Notes under the pieces: generated by a model | Database searches by the model: none | Seen by the model: only the letters and a program-made list of their open reading frames with translations | Told to the model about the DNA's origin: nothing | Translations under genes and position numbers: made by a program | Part shown: in pieces, positions 8,954 to 17,108 of the stretch | Layout: each line of letters begins with the position of its first letter | Numbering within the stretch: position 1 is the stretch's first letter | Assembly (NCBI RefSeq): GCF_002943525.1 | Contig: NZ_CP025394.1 | Span: forward strand, 620,001 to 684,000 | Length of the DNA stretch: 64,000 nt | Reading direction: 5' to 3' | Source of the DNA: Kitasatospora sp. MMS16-BH015 | Lineage (GTDB): Bacteria > Actinomycetota > Actinomycetes > Streptomycetales > Streptomycetaceae

Positions 8954-9655
8954 ATGAGAACCCAAGGACCGAAGAGCCCAGACAGCACCGACCGCCCCGG
9001 AGGTGAACGGCCCAGGCCGGTCTCCGGCTGGGCGACCGCGACCACGGTGCTGATCTGTCTGGCCGTCGTGCGCGAGCTGCTGGTCCTGGCCGCCAACTGG
9101 CGCGAGTATCAGCTCGTCCACGACTACCTGAACGGATCGGCCACCGAGGCCGACGTCGCAGCCACCGAGGCCGACACTCTGACTGCGGCGGCAGGCTCCT
9201 CGGGCCTGCTGCTCCTGGTGGCCGTCCCGACCGCAGTGGCGTTCCTGGTCTGGCTCTGGCGGGCGCGGGCCAACGCCGAGCTGATCGGCGGTCGCGAGAC
9301 ACAGCGTCGCTCCCGGCTCTGGGTGGTCGGGTCCTGGATCGCCCCCGTCATCAATCTCTGGTACCCCTACCAGGTAGTCGTGGACATCTGGCGGGCGCGA
9401 GTGCCCCGTCGGCAGGTCTCCCTCGCCCTGGTGAACGGTTGGTGGGCCTGCTTCGTTCTCGGCGGCTTCGTCAAACCGATCCAGTGGCGGGTGGCCGATT
9501 CGGAACAGAGCGAGCAGGACGTGCTGACCAACGCGAACCTCTCCACCCTGCTCACTGCGCTGATCCTGCTGTCGGGCGTACTGCTGATCCTCATCATGCG
9601 GCGAGTCACCGCCACGCAGAACCAGGCCTTGGAGCTAGGCCGCCATACTCGCTGA
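8954..9655 (+). CDS. DUF4328 membrane protein
   Basis: 233 residues. The ATG at 8954 is chosen because AGGGGGA lies just before it; the frame is open 45 bases further up without such a site. Seen: hydrophobic segments near 27-45, 80-100, 125-140, 165-180 and 205-225, and the family signature WRARANAE followed by GSWIAPVINLWYPYQ, as in DUF4328 proteins of streptomycetes. Function unknown. Its last 289 bases are opposite to the open 3' extension of the regulator gene on the other strand. Confidence 0.8.
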   Translation: MRTQGPKSPDSTDRPGGERPRPVSGWATATTVLICLAVVRELLVLAANWREYQLVHDYLNGSATEADVAATEADTLTAAAGSSGLLLLVAVPTAVAFLVWLWRARANAELIGGRETQRRSRLWVVGSWIAPVINLWYPYQVVVDIWRARVPRRQVSLALVNGWWACFVLGGFVKPIQWRVADSEQSEQDVLTNANLSTLLTALILLSGVLLILIMRRVTATQNQALELGRHTR

Positions 9656-10788
9656 CCTGCCCCCCGCCAGTACCAGCCCTCGGGCGGGGCGGCACGGGCG
9701 AGGTACGGCGGGGCCACGACGCCGAACCGCGCCCGCGCCGGCCCCGCCCGGCGGGGCCGGCGCGGGCGCGGCGGGCGGGCCGCGGGAGCGCTCCGCTTGC
9801 CGCGTTCGTTCGGCGGCAGGATCAGGTCCACCGGGGCCCGGTCGGCCGTGGCCACCTCGATCCACTGGCGGGCCCAGTGGGCCTGCTGGTGAGCGGCGGG
9901 CATCGCGGCGTAGCCCTCCTCGATCTCCCGCCGGGCGGATTCGGCCCGCCCCTGGGCGAGCATCGCCACACCCCGCTGGAGCGCGAGCCAGCCCGGGGTG
10001 TACCAGTACGTGCCGACCGGGAGATCGGCGTAGTCGATCGACTGGGCGAGCCGGTCGGCTGTCAGCAACATCCGGTCCGCTTCCCGGTGTTCACCCGCGT
10101 GAGCGAGCGCGCGGGCCTGCTGGACGGTGTCGTAGGCGCGCAGCGCCGGGTGTGCGCCGGTGTCCCGCCGAGCCGCGTCGAACATGCTCGCCGCTGCCGT
10201 CGGACTCCCCCAGACCAGCTCCAACACGGCGCGGTAGCTCATCGTCCGCTCCAGCCGCTCGGCGGTCTGGGACTCGTACGCGTAGGCCACCGCCCGGTCC
10301 AGCATCTGCTCCGCCTGCGCGTACCGACCGGCCAGGAACTGGCACCACCCGAGGTAGGCGGCGCCCATCGCGGCCACCCCGACCGCTCTGGCCCGCAGCG
10401 CGTACGGGACCTCGCGCGCCGCCGCCACGATGCACTCGGTCTGCGCGGCCACCATCGGCGTGACGCCCGCCGAGGAGGAGGCATCCTCGATCCGACGCAA
10501 CTCCACCAACCCCGACTCGAGTTCGACGATCGTCGCCCGGTCGACGGCCCCCGGCCGCCGAGCCCGGAACTCCGTCCGCTCCGGATCGGCCGGCGCCAGC
10601 CCGGCCAACGCCCCGCCCGCCCCGAGCGCCTCGTCCAACAGCCGGGCCAGGGTCGGATCAGGCGACCGCTCCCCCGACTCGAACCGACTGATGGTCGGCT
10701 GCGACACGAACACCTGGGCAGCCAGCGCCGGTTGGGAGATCCCCGCCCGCTGCCGCAGCAGTCTCAACGTCCGCCCGAATGAAGTCAT
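9367..10788 (-). CDS. Xre-family regulator; C-terminal end doubtful
   Basis: Cytosolic DNA-binding regulator. From the ATG at 10788 the protein begins with a helix-turn-helix (RQRAGISQPALAAQVFVSQ, about residues 12-35), then a long helical region with TPR-like repeats to about residue 330. The frame stays open to 9367, giving 473 residues, but the last 140 or so are Arg/Pro-rich, run through a large hairpin at 9728-9770 and lie antisense to the DUF4328 gene. The true end may be near 9790, with the natural stop lost by a small indel in this GC tract. Divergent from another Xre regulator (11106). Confidence 0.7.
   Translation of the reverse strand: MTSFGRTLRLLRQRAGISQPALAAQVFVSQPTISRFESGERSPDPTLARLLDEALGAGGALAGLAPADPERTEFRARRPGAVDRATIVELESGLVELRRIEDASSSAGVTPMVAAQTECIVAAAREVPYALRARAVGVAAMGAAYLGWCQFLAGRYAQAEQMLDRAVAYAYESQTAERLERTMSYRAVLELVWGSPTAAASMFDAARRDTGAHPALRAYDTVQQARALAHAGEHREADRMLLTADRLAQSIDYADLPVGTYWYTPGWLALQRGVAMLAQGRAESARREIEEGYAAMPAAHQQAHWARQWIEVATADRAPVDLILPPNERGKRSAPAARPPRPRRPRRAGPARARFGVVAPPYLARAAPPEGWYWRGAGQRVWRPSSKAWFCVAVTRRMMRISSTPDSRISAVSRVERFALVSTSCSLCSESATRHWIGLTKPPRTKQAHQPFTRARETCRRGTRARQMSTTTW
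9728..9770. terminator. 43-base perfect hairpin between convergent genes
   Basis: Two perfectly complementary 21-base GC-only arms (9728-9748 and 9750-9770) around one base. Placed 73 bases after the DUF4328 stop and facing the regulator gene from the other side, it is best read as a bidirectional factor-independent terminator without T-run. Confidence 0.7.
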
Positions 10789-11105
10789 GGCCGCCTCCGC
10801 GCTCGATCTCCCCCGATGCCGACGGTTCCTACCCAGGCGACCAGCCTCGGGAGCATACGAATCACCTCCCGCAGGGGAACTTGAACTCCCCTTCCCTCGC
10901 CTCGGCCCCACCCCGGGTGAACTTGTCGCCAACTCGGTATGTACGCATAGCCATTCGATCGGAAAAGAGGAAACGGGAAACCCGCCCGAACCCCGTTTCA
11001 CCGGCTCGATCGCATGCCAAGATTCAGGCCGAAGCGAGGGGAGACCGCTTCCGGCCCACCACAAGGCAACCGCCCGGGCCGTCGGACACACCGTGGGGGT
11101 TGGCA
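10789..11105. promoter_or_regulatory. Divergent promoter region between two Xre regulators
   Basis: 317 bases without a gene, AT-richer than its surroundings around 10930-10985. It must hold start signals for both regulators. A partly symmetric element, GGGGAACTTGAACTCCCC (10874-10891), has 5-base arms around two GAAC repeats and could be bound by either protein. No clear -35/-10 pair was assigned. Confidence 0.4.
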
Positions 11106-12362
11106 ATGGGCGCGCCCGGATCGCCGTACGAGGAGTTCGGCCCGGAGCTCCGGAGGCGTCGACTGGCCGCCGGCCTGACCCTGACCCGGCTGGCCGAGCT
11201 GCTCAGTTACAGCAAGGGCCACCTCAGCAAGATCGAACGCGGCCACAAGGCTCCCCCACCCGAGTTCGCCCGCCGCTGCGACGCCCAACTCGGCGCCGAC
11301 GGTGCACTCGAACGGCTCCTCACCGCCCCGCACCCCGTCACCGCCTCTCCCTCCGGTGACCAACTCGGCTTCGGACGGCGCCGGTTGCTCACCGTCGGAG
11401 CGGGCTCCCTGCTCGGTGTCGGCCTGGCCACCACCTTGCCCCCGGCCTCCGCCACGGCCTCACCAGCAGTTACGGACTCCGCACCGGTCGAGATCTTCCG
11501 CGCGCAGTTCGACCAGATGCGGCAACTCGGCCAGGCCGGCGCCCCCGGCACCCTGCTCCCCCTGCTGGACGCCCAGACCCGCACGGTGACCGAACTCGCC
11601 GCCCAGGCCGACACCGTGAACCGCGCCCGACTGCTGGCCCTCGCCGCACGCTACGCCGAGTACGCGGGCTGGATGGCCCAGGAGGCGGGCGACGACTTGG
11701 CGGCCCTCAGCTGGACGGCCCGGGCCGTCGACCTCGCCGAGGCCGGCGGCGACCGCGACCTCGCCTCGTACGCACTGGTCCGCCGCGCCCTGATCACCTT
11801 CTACGCGGGCGACGCCACCGCCACGGTCCAACTCGTCGCCCCGGCCCGTTCCGGCCGCCTGCCACCGCGGATCCGCGGCCTCGCCGCCCAACGCGAAGCC
11901 CAGGGCCACGCCTTGGCCGGCGACCGCGACGCCTGCCTGCGCAGCCTCGACCAGGCCGCCGACCTACTGGCCCGGGCCGACCACGAGAACGACGGCGGAC
12001 CAGTGCTCGGCACCACCCACCTCGCCGATCCGGCCGCCATGGTCACCGGCTGGTGCCTCTACGACCTCGGCCGCCCCCGCGAGGCCGCCGAACTCCTCTC
12101 CCGCGAATACCCCAAGATCCCCGCCCGAGCCCTGCGCAGCCGCGCCCGCTACGGCCTCCGGCTCGCCCTCGCCCAGGTCGCCGCCGGCGAACCCGAACTC
12201 GGCTGCTCACTCGCCGCCGAACTCCTGCCACTCACACCGGTGTTGCACTCCGCCACCATCCGGCAGGACATCCGGCGACTCGCCCGCCACCTGCACCGCT
12301 TCCGGACCAGCCCGGCCGCACAGGCACTCCAGCCGCTGCTCGCCCGCGCCCTACACCCGTAA
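11106..12362 (+). CDS. Xre-family regulator with helical C-terminal domain
   Basis: 418 residues. ATG at 11106 follows GTGGGGG. Seen: helix-turn-helix at about residues 10-60 (LRRRRLAAGLTLTRLAELLS, YSKGHLSKIERG), then RRRLLTVGAGSLLGVG, a twin-arginine-like hydrophobic stretch common in this class of Streptomyces regulator, and a C-terminal half of TPR-like helical hairpins ending at the C-terminus. 57 bases upstream of the TIR-protein operon on the same strand, so it may control or be co-transcribed with it. The ligand is not evident. Confidence 0.82.
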   Translation: MGAPGSPYEEFGPELRRRRLAAGLTLTRLAELLSYSKGHLSKIERGHKAPPPEFARRCDAQLGADGALERLLTAPHPVTASPSGDQLGFGRRRLLTVGAGSLLGVGLATTLPPASATASPAVTDSAPVEIFRAQFDQMRQLGQAGAPGTLLPLLDAQTRTVTELAAQADTVNRARLLALAARYAEYAGWMAQEAGDDLAALSWTARAVDLAEAGGDRDLASYALVRRALITFYAGDATATVQLVAPARSGRLPPRIRGLAAQREAQGHALAGDRDACLRSLDQAADLLARADHENDGGPVLGTTHLADPAAMVTGWCLYDLGRPREAAELLSREYPKIPARALRSRARYGLRLALAQVAAGEPELGCSLAAELLPLTPVLHSATIRQDIRRLARHLHRFRTSPAAQALQPLLARALHP

Positions 12363-12419
12363 CCCCGCCTCCTCCGCCCGTTCCGCCCTCCACCCTCACC
12401 GCCGAAAGGTCGATCCGCC

Positions 12420-13187
12420 ATGCCCGATATCTTCGTCAACTACCGCACCGGCGACGGCGACACCGCCGCCACCCTGATCGAACGCGAGCTCTCCGGCCGC
12501 TTCGGCAGCGAACGCGTCTTCCGCGCCAGCAAGTCCATCCGGATCGGCCGGGCCTTCCCTCAGGAGCTGATCACCGCCGTCCGGCGCAGCAGTGCCCTGC
12601 TCGCCGTCATCGGCCCGACCTGGGCGGACGCCCGCACCTCCGAGGGCCGCCGCGCCCTCGACGACCCCGAGGACTGGACCCGCCGCGAGATCCTGGAGGC
12701 CCGTGACACCAACGCCTTGGTCATCCCGATCCTCCTGGGCCACACCCGCCTCGACCGCCGCCTCCTCCCGACCGAACTCGGCTGGCTCGCCGACTGCCAG
12801 TACCGCCGCTTCGACAACCGCGACGCCGAATCCACCCTCCGCCGCATCGGCGACGACCTCGCCGAGTCCATCCCCCAACTCGCCGCCGCAGAACGTGAGA
12901 TCGCCGCATCATCACGCCCCGAGGCACAGCCCGACTCCTCCCCCGGCGGCATCCGGATCCAGCACCACTACCACGACCAGCACGGTGGCGTAGGCATCGT
13001 CGGCGGCGACCTGGGCACGTTCATCAACCACGCCAGCGGCCAGGTGCACACCGGCAGCGGCGACCAGCACAACAACATCCGCAACGGCGGTGTCTCCTTC
13101 CACGGCGACGGCAACGGCTACCTCGAACGGGGCGACATCCGCAACGAGTTCGGCGACCGACGCCACCGCGAGGACGGCGGGCGGTGA
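12420..13187 (+). CDS. TIR-domain protein with C-terminal amyloid-like signalling motif
   Basis: 255 residues. Residues 1-155 form a TIR domain: MPDIFVNYRTGDGD at the first strand, VIGPTWAD at strand C, and Glu90 in DWTRREILEARD at the position of the catalytic Glu of NAD-cleaving TIR domains. Residues 160-255 are Gly/His/Asn-rich and unlike a globular domain; residues 207-219 contain GQVHTGSGDQHNN, nearly repeated at residues 11-22 of the next protein. This layout (effector with C-terminal motif, STAND partner with N-terminal motif, adjacent genes) is that of bacterial amyloid-signalling pairs. NADase activity and cell-death function are inferred. It starts a coupled operon; GAAAGG precedes the ATG. 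Confidence 0.88.
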   Translation: MPDIFVNYRTGDGDTAATLIERELSGRFGSERVFRASKSIRIGRAFPQELITAVRRSSALLAVIGPTWADARTSEGRRALDDPEDWTRREILEARDTNALVIPILLGHTRLDRRLLPTELGWLADCQYRRFDNRDAESTLRRIGDDLAESIPQLAAAEREIAASSRPEAQPDSSPGGIRIQHHYHDQHGGVGIVGGDLGTFINHASGQVHTGSGDQHNNIRNGGVSFHGDGNGYLERGDIRNEFGDRRHREDGGR

Positions 13188-15124
13188 ACACGACCTGGAT
13201 CGACGACGCCGAGGGCCAGACCCACACCGGCAGCGGCAACCAGTACAACATCAACAACAGCTACTTCTTCGACCGCAACGACCGGTTCTCCCGTGCGGGT
13301 GACCCCCTCCGGGTCGCGATCGACGAACGCCGCTGGCTGAGCGAGCGGTTCGTCCCCCCGTCGGGCTACGGCGATGCCGTCGAGCGGTTCGAGGAGGGCG
13401 GTACGGCGGTACTGCTGTCCGGCGCCCGAGGCTGTGGCCGTCGTACGGCCGCGGTGGTTCTCCTGCACCACGCCGGCAGACCGGAGGCCCCGTTCCGCGA
13501 AGCGGCATTGGACGACCCCCCGGTCAGTCAGATCGAACTCGCCCAGGGAGAGCGAGTCTTCATCGACCTGACCGCCGTGCCTGACCAGCGGTTCGCCGAG
13601 GCGCAGCAGCTCGTCCAGTCCTACCGGGAGAAGACCGAGCGCGTCGGCGGCCGACTGGCGGTGGCAGCTCCCCGGGACCGGGACCAGCTCCTGCTGCCGG
13701 CTCTACGCGCACTGTCGGTGTCGATCGACCGACCGGACGGCGCCCGGGTACTCGCGAAGCATCTGACCAAGGCCGGCCTCGGAGTCTCACCCGCCGAGCT
13801 TCGCCGATCTGCCCTCGACTGGCTCCTCGACCCCTCGCCCATGCGGGACTTGCAACGTCTGGCCGAGCTGGTGCTCCAGGCGAGATCGCGCGGCGGTGCC
13901 TTCGAGCAGTGGGCCGAGCGGGCGAGCGAAGCCCTCCAGGACCGTGGCCTGATCGCGGCCCAGAAGATCGCCGCCTTGGAGAGCGGGCACGAGCGAGCCC
14001 TGCTGTTCGCCGCAGCAATGCTGGAGGAGACCCCCGCCGACATCGCATTCCTGCTCTACAAGCGGCTACTGACCAGCCTGCGGCATCCCGAGGAGGAGGC
14101 CCCACGGCTCGACCGAGCGGACTTGAGCGCGCGCTTGACGAACCTCGGGATCAGCGTGGTGGACGGTCGGATCCGATTCGACGGTCTCGCTTTCGGGGCG
14201 GCGGTCCGCTCTCATCTCTGGCTCTATTACCCGGACTTGCGGGGCGGCTTCCGCGCTTGGGTGACCGAAACCGTCCAGACGACCACGTGGTTGGACGGGC
14301 CGGACCGAGGAAGGCTGGTGGCCCGGCTGACCGAGCAGTGCCTGCACGCCGGAGAGGTCACGGCCCTCGGCGACCTGGTGGCGGACTGGGCGAAGCACCT
14401 CAAACTGCTGCCGCTCGCCATGGCCGTGCTGGAGCAGTCGCTCAGGGACGAACAGCGTGGTGCCGAGGTCCGCGCGCAGGTCTACCTCTGGGCCACCAGC
14501 TCCAACACGGAACTCACCTTGGTGCGTGGTCTGGCCCGGGTCTGCGTGGACGTCATCGCGCCGTACCACCCGGACCAAGCCCTGGTCCGCCTCCACCAGT
14601 TGGCCCGGCGCGAGCCCGACGGCCCCCGCTACGCCCGTGCCTCGCTCTTCGAGCTGGTCGAAGGGGACCGCCGGCTCTACCGACGTCTGCTCGTCCGGCT
14701 CGCCGAAGGCATGGAGCTGGAGCGACCGTGGCGCCGGGACGCACTGATCTTCCTGGCTCTCGTCGCCACTCCCCCTCCCGAACCCTGGTACGCCGAACTG
14801 GTCCGCTGCTGGCGCGGCCCCTTCGTCCTGGCCGCCGAATGGTCGGGCGGTGTCGAGTCCTGGCTCGCGGCAGCGCGGCTGACCCCGGCCCGGAGTGACC
14901 GGTTGCTGGACGTGTTGATCGAGGCGGCCGACGGGCGCAGCGGTGTGCTCAGCCGCTGCTACCTGATCGCGGAGCGCTGGGCGCGGCAGCCCGAAGTGGA
15001 GCCGGGGCTGGTGGGGCGTCGGGAGGTGGCGCGGAGGTTCCGGCAGAAGATCGACCGCGCGCAGGGGATCGAACCGTTCGAACCGACCCCGGCCGGGGCG
15101 GCGGAAGAGGAGAGGGCGTCATGA
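13184..15124 (+). CDS. STAND-like P-loop protein, partner of the TIR protein
   Basis: 646 residues, starting at a GTG that overlaps the TIR stop (GTGA). Residues 11-22 carry GQTHTGSGNQYN, the motif shared with the TIR protein. A P-loop follows at 80-88 (GARGCGRRT) in which the usual Walker A Lys is Arg, so ATP binding may be altered. The rest (about 200-640) is helical, rich in Leu/Ala/Arg, possibly a repeat-type sensor. No clear NB-ARC or NACHT Walker B was picked out. Role inferred: senses a trigger and templates assembly of the TIR effector. The stop overlaps the start of the next gene (ATGA). Confidence 0.78.
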   Translation: MNTTWIDDAEGQTHTGSGNQYNINNSYFFDRNDRFSRAGDPLRVAIDERRWLSERFVPPSGYGDAVERFEEGGTAVLLSGARGCGRRTAAVVLLHHAGRPEAPFREAALDDPPVSQIELAQGERVFIDLTAVPDQRFAEAQQLVQSYREKTERVGGRLAVAAPRDRDQLLLPALRALSVSIDRPDGARVLAKHLTKAGLGVSPAELRRSALDWLLDPSPMRDLQRLAELVLQARSRGGAFEQWAERASEALQDRGLIAAQKIAALESGHERALLFAAAMLEETPADIAFLLYKRLLTSLRHPEEEAPRLDRADLSARLTNLGISVVDGRIRFDGLAFGAAVRSHLWLYYPDLRGGFRAWVTETVQTTTWLDGPDRGRLVARLTEQCLHAGEVTALGDLVADWAKHLKLLPLAMAVLEQSLRDEQRGAEVRAQVYLWATSSNTELTLVRGLARVCVDVIAPYHPDQALVRLHQLARREPDGPRYARASLFELVEGDRRLYRRLLVRLAEGMELERPWRRDALIFLALVATPPPEPWYAELVRCWRGPFVLAAEWSGGVESWLAAARLTPARSDRLLDVLIEAADGRSGVLSRCYLIAERWARQPEVEPGLVGRREVARRFRQKIDRAQGIEPFEPTPAGAAEEERAS

Positions 15125-16431
15125 TCGTCAGAGGCAGGACCAAGGGAACGGGCAAGGGGCCGTTGGTGGCCCTGGCGCTCGCGGCCGGGGTGGCGACGGT
15201 GGTGCTCGGGGTGGCCGGCAAGTGGCCGGCCTGGCTCTGGGCGGTGCCGCTCGGGTTGGCGCTGGTGCTGGCCATGCTGCTGGCGACGGCCCGGCCGCCG
15301 GCCCAGGCGGTGGACCCGGACGACCCGCCGTGGGAGGAGACGCGGGTGATCGGGGTGGCGCTGCCGAGCCGGGTACCGGACTACGACTTCCTCTTCTCCG
15401 CGACCGTCTGGTGGCGGCCGATCCGCAACTCCACCGGGCTGCTGCACGCGGACCCGGCCGGTCTCGCCGCCGAGGCGGTGCTGGCCCGCGCCAGGGCGGT
15501 GACCGAGCGGGCGCACCCGGACCATCCCGATCTGGTACTGCACCGGCTCAACGCGGTGCTGGGCACCCAGGGCACCGACGAGTCCATGCTGGTCGAGGCG
15601 ATGGGCGGCCGGGTCGAGCTCCGGCTGTCGGAGGAGGACCGGAGCCGGCTGGGTCGGCTCTCCGAGGTGCGCAAGACCGGCGAGGTCTGGGAACACGAAC
15701 GGCGGCAGGAGCAGAGCAAGCGGGCCTACCTCGGGGAAGACGTGCTCCGCACCCCGGGCAGCGCCGCCGTCTGGTGGCTGGCCCGGCACGAGGACCGGAT
15801 CCAGGAGACGGTCGACCTGCTCGGGCCGCTGGCCCAACTCTCCGCAGCCGCCAACGACGCTCCCGTGGACGAGCTCTACCACCACCTGGTCTACGAGCAG
15901 GAATCCACCCCGGACGGCCAGACCTCGCCGGCCCCGCCCACCCCGCCGTCGCGCGGCCCCCAGTTCATCGGCCCGGTGCGCGACCTGCTGGAGGACAGCG
16001 GCCTCGCACCCGACTCCCCGGAGTGGCAGGTGCTCGTCCGCCGGATCGCGAACGCCGCAGCGGCGGCGGGCCGCGCCGATCAGGCCCGGGCCGTCCGAGA
16101 GCACTTCCTCGGCGAAACCGACGACCCCGACGACCCGACCGGGGCCGGCTCTCCCGGAGACCCTCGTAGCCCAGGTAGCCCGGGAGGGCGGGACGCGACC
16201 GGCCCCGGCGTACGCTGGGCCAAGCCCGGCCAGGACGTGAACGGGCATCCGGCGAACGGCACCTCGCCCTACGGCGACGCACCGTACGCCGCCACAGACG
16301 GCAGCAACGCCGGCAGCACCCGCGCCCCGGACGAGCAGACTGACACCCCGTGGACCGCAGGTGGCCACGTCAACGGTGGCGCACCGTACGGTGGCCACGT
16401 ACCGGACCACCCGTTCTCCTCGGAGGATTGA
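15121..16431 (+). CDS. Membrane-anchored protein of unknown function, third gene of TIR operon
   Basis: 436 residues. The ATG overlaps the previous stop (ATGA), so translation is coupled to the STAND-like gene. Seen: two closely spaced hydrophobic segments at about 13-30 and 34-55, then a soluble region with charged helices (about 80-300), then a disordered Gly/Pro/Asp-rich tail from about 310 to the end. Not recognised as a named family. The topology would put the bulk of the protein in the cytosol, and it may tether the TIR/STAND complex to the membrane; that is inferred from operon position only. Confidence 0.75.
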   Translation: MIVRGRTKGTGKGPLVALALAAGVATVVLGVAGKWPAWLWAVPLGLALVLAMLLATARPPAQAVDPDDPPWEETRVIGVALPSRVPDYDFLFSATVWWRPIRNSTGLLHADPAGLAAEAVLARARAVTERAHPDHPDLVLHRLNAVLGTQGTDESMLVEAMGGRVELRLSEEDRSRLGRLSEVRKTGEVWEHERRQEQSKRAYLGEDVLRTPGSAAVWWLARHEDRIQETVDLLGPLAQLSAAANDAPVDELYHHLVYEQESTPDGQTSPAPPTPPSRGPQFIGPVRDLLEDSGLAPDSPEWQVLVRRIANAAAAAGRADQARAVREHFLGETDDPDDPTGAGSPGDPRSPGSPGGRDATGPGVRWAKPGQDVNGHPANGTSPYGDAPYAATDGSNAGSTRAPDEQTDTPWTAGGHVNGGAPYGGHVPDHPFSSED

Positions 16432-16435
16432 CCGC

Positions 16436-16996
16436 ATGAGCGCCAGCAGCCCCGCCGACCGCACCGGCATCGACCCGCCGCTCCCGGGAGAGGCGGCGCG
16501 GGTGCTCGCCCGACTGGACGAGGTGGTCGGGGCGGCCGAGGGTGGGCAGGGCGGGGCGCTCTGGCGGCTCGCGGAGAGCGGGCGGCAGCTGGACGCGAAC
16601 GTGGTGCGGCTGCTGCCCGGAGCCGCAGTCGCCGAGCACGTGGAACCGGAGCTGGACGTGCTGCTCCACGTGCTCACCGGCGCCGGCCGACTGCTGGCGG
16701 ACGGGGTGGCACAGGAGTTGACGCCCGGCGCGCTGGTCTGGCTGCCGCGCGGATCACGGCGCTCGGTCGCGGCGGGCGAGGCCGGGCTGCTCTATCTGAC
16801 GGTGCATCGGCGCCGCCCCGGTCTGACCATCCGCCCGGCGGCGGCCCCCGGCACGACACCCGAACCCACTCAACCCGAGGGCGGCGAGGCCGCTTGCCTG
16901 CTGCACCTGGTCTGCCCCGAGTGCGGCCGACTCTCCCAGGAGCGCGACGCCCGGTTCTGCGCCCGCTGCGGCACCGAGCTCGCTCAAGCGTACTGA
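16436..16996 (+). CDS. Cupin-like protein with C-terminal zinc ribbon
   Basis: 186 residues. ATG at 16436 has GGAGG ten bases upstream and lies four bases after the previous stop. Seen: a cupin-like beta segment (about 50-130: VVRLLPGAAVAEHVEPELDV, then PGALVWLPRGSRRSV) and a C-terminal four-Cys zinc ribbon (CPECG near 159 and CARCG near 176). The cupin half has only one obvious metal-type His, so enzyme activity is uncertain. Last gene of the coupled TIR operon; it may act as a ligand sensor for it. Function not known. Confidence 0.75.
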   Translation: MSASSPADRTGIDPPLPGEAARVLARLDEVVGAAEGGQGGALWRLAESGRQLDANVVRLLPGAAVAEHVEPELDVLLHVLTGAGRLLADGVAQELTPGALVWLPRGSRRSVAAGEAGLLYLTVHRRRPGLTIRPAAAPGTTPEPTQPEGGEAACLLHLVCPECGRLSQERDARFCARCGTELAQAY

Positions 16997-17007
16997 TCCC
17001 CCATCAA

Positions 17008-17108
17008 ACCCGAACCGGACTCCGGTTCACTCGAGCATCGAAACCTGAACCGGACTCCGTTTCAGTCTGCATCCTCAAACGAGAACCCGACTCCGGTTCA
17101 GGTTTCGA
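17008..17108. repeat. Three 22-base palindromic direct repeats between convergent genes
   Basis: Copies at 17008-17029, 17043-17064 and 17079-17100, about 35 bases apart. The first contains GAACCGGACTCCGGTTC, an 8+1+8 perfect palindrome; the others differ at one or two bases. In addition CGAAACCTGAACCGG (17039-17053) is inverted at 17094-17108. The array fills the whole gap between the cupin/zinc-ribbon gene and aglA, and the last copy supplies the aglA stop codon. It may be a terminator or a protein-binding array. Confidence 0.7.

Noticed and set aside
17008-17108. CRISPR array
   Set aside because: Only three short palindromic copies with 13-14-base gaps and no cas genes.
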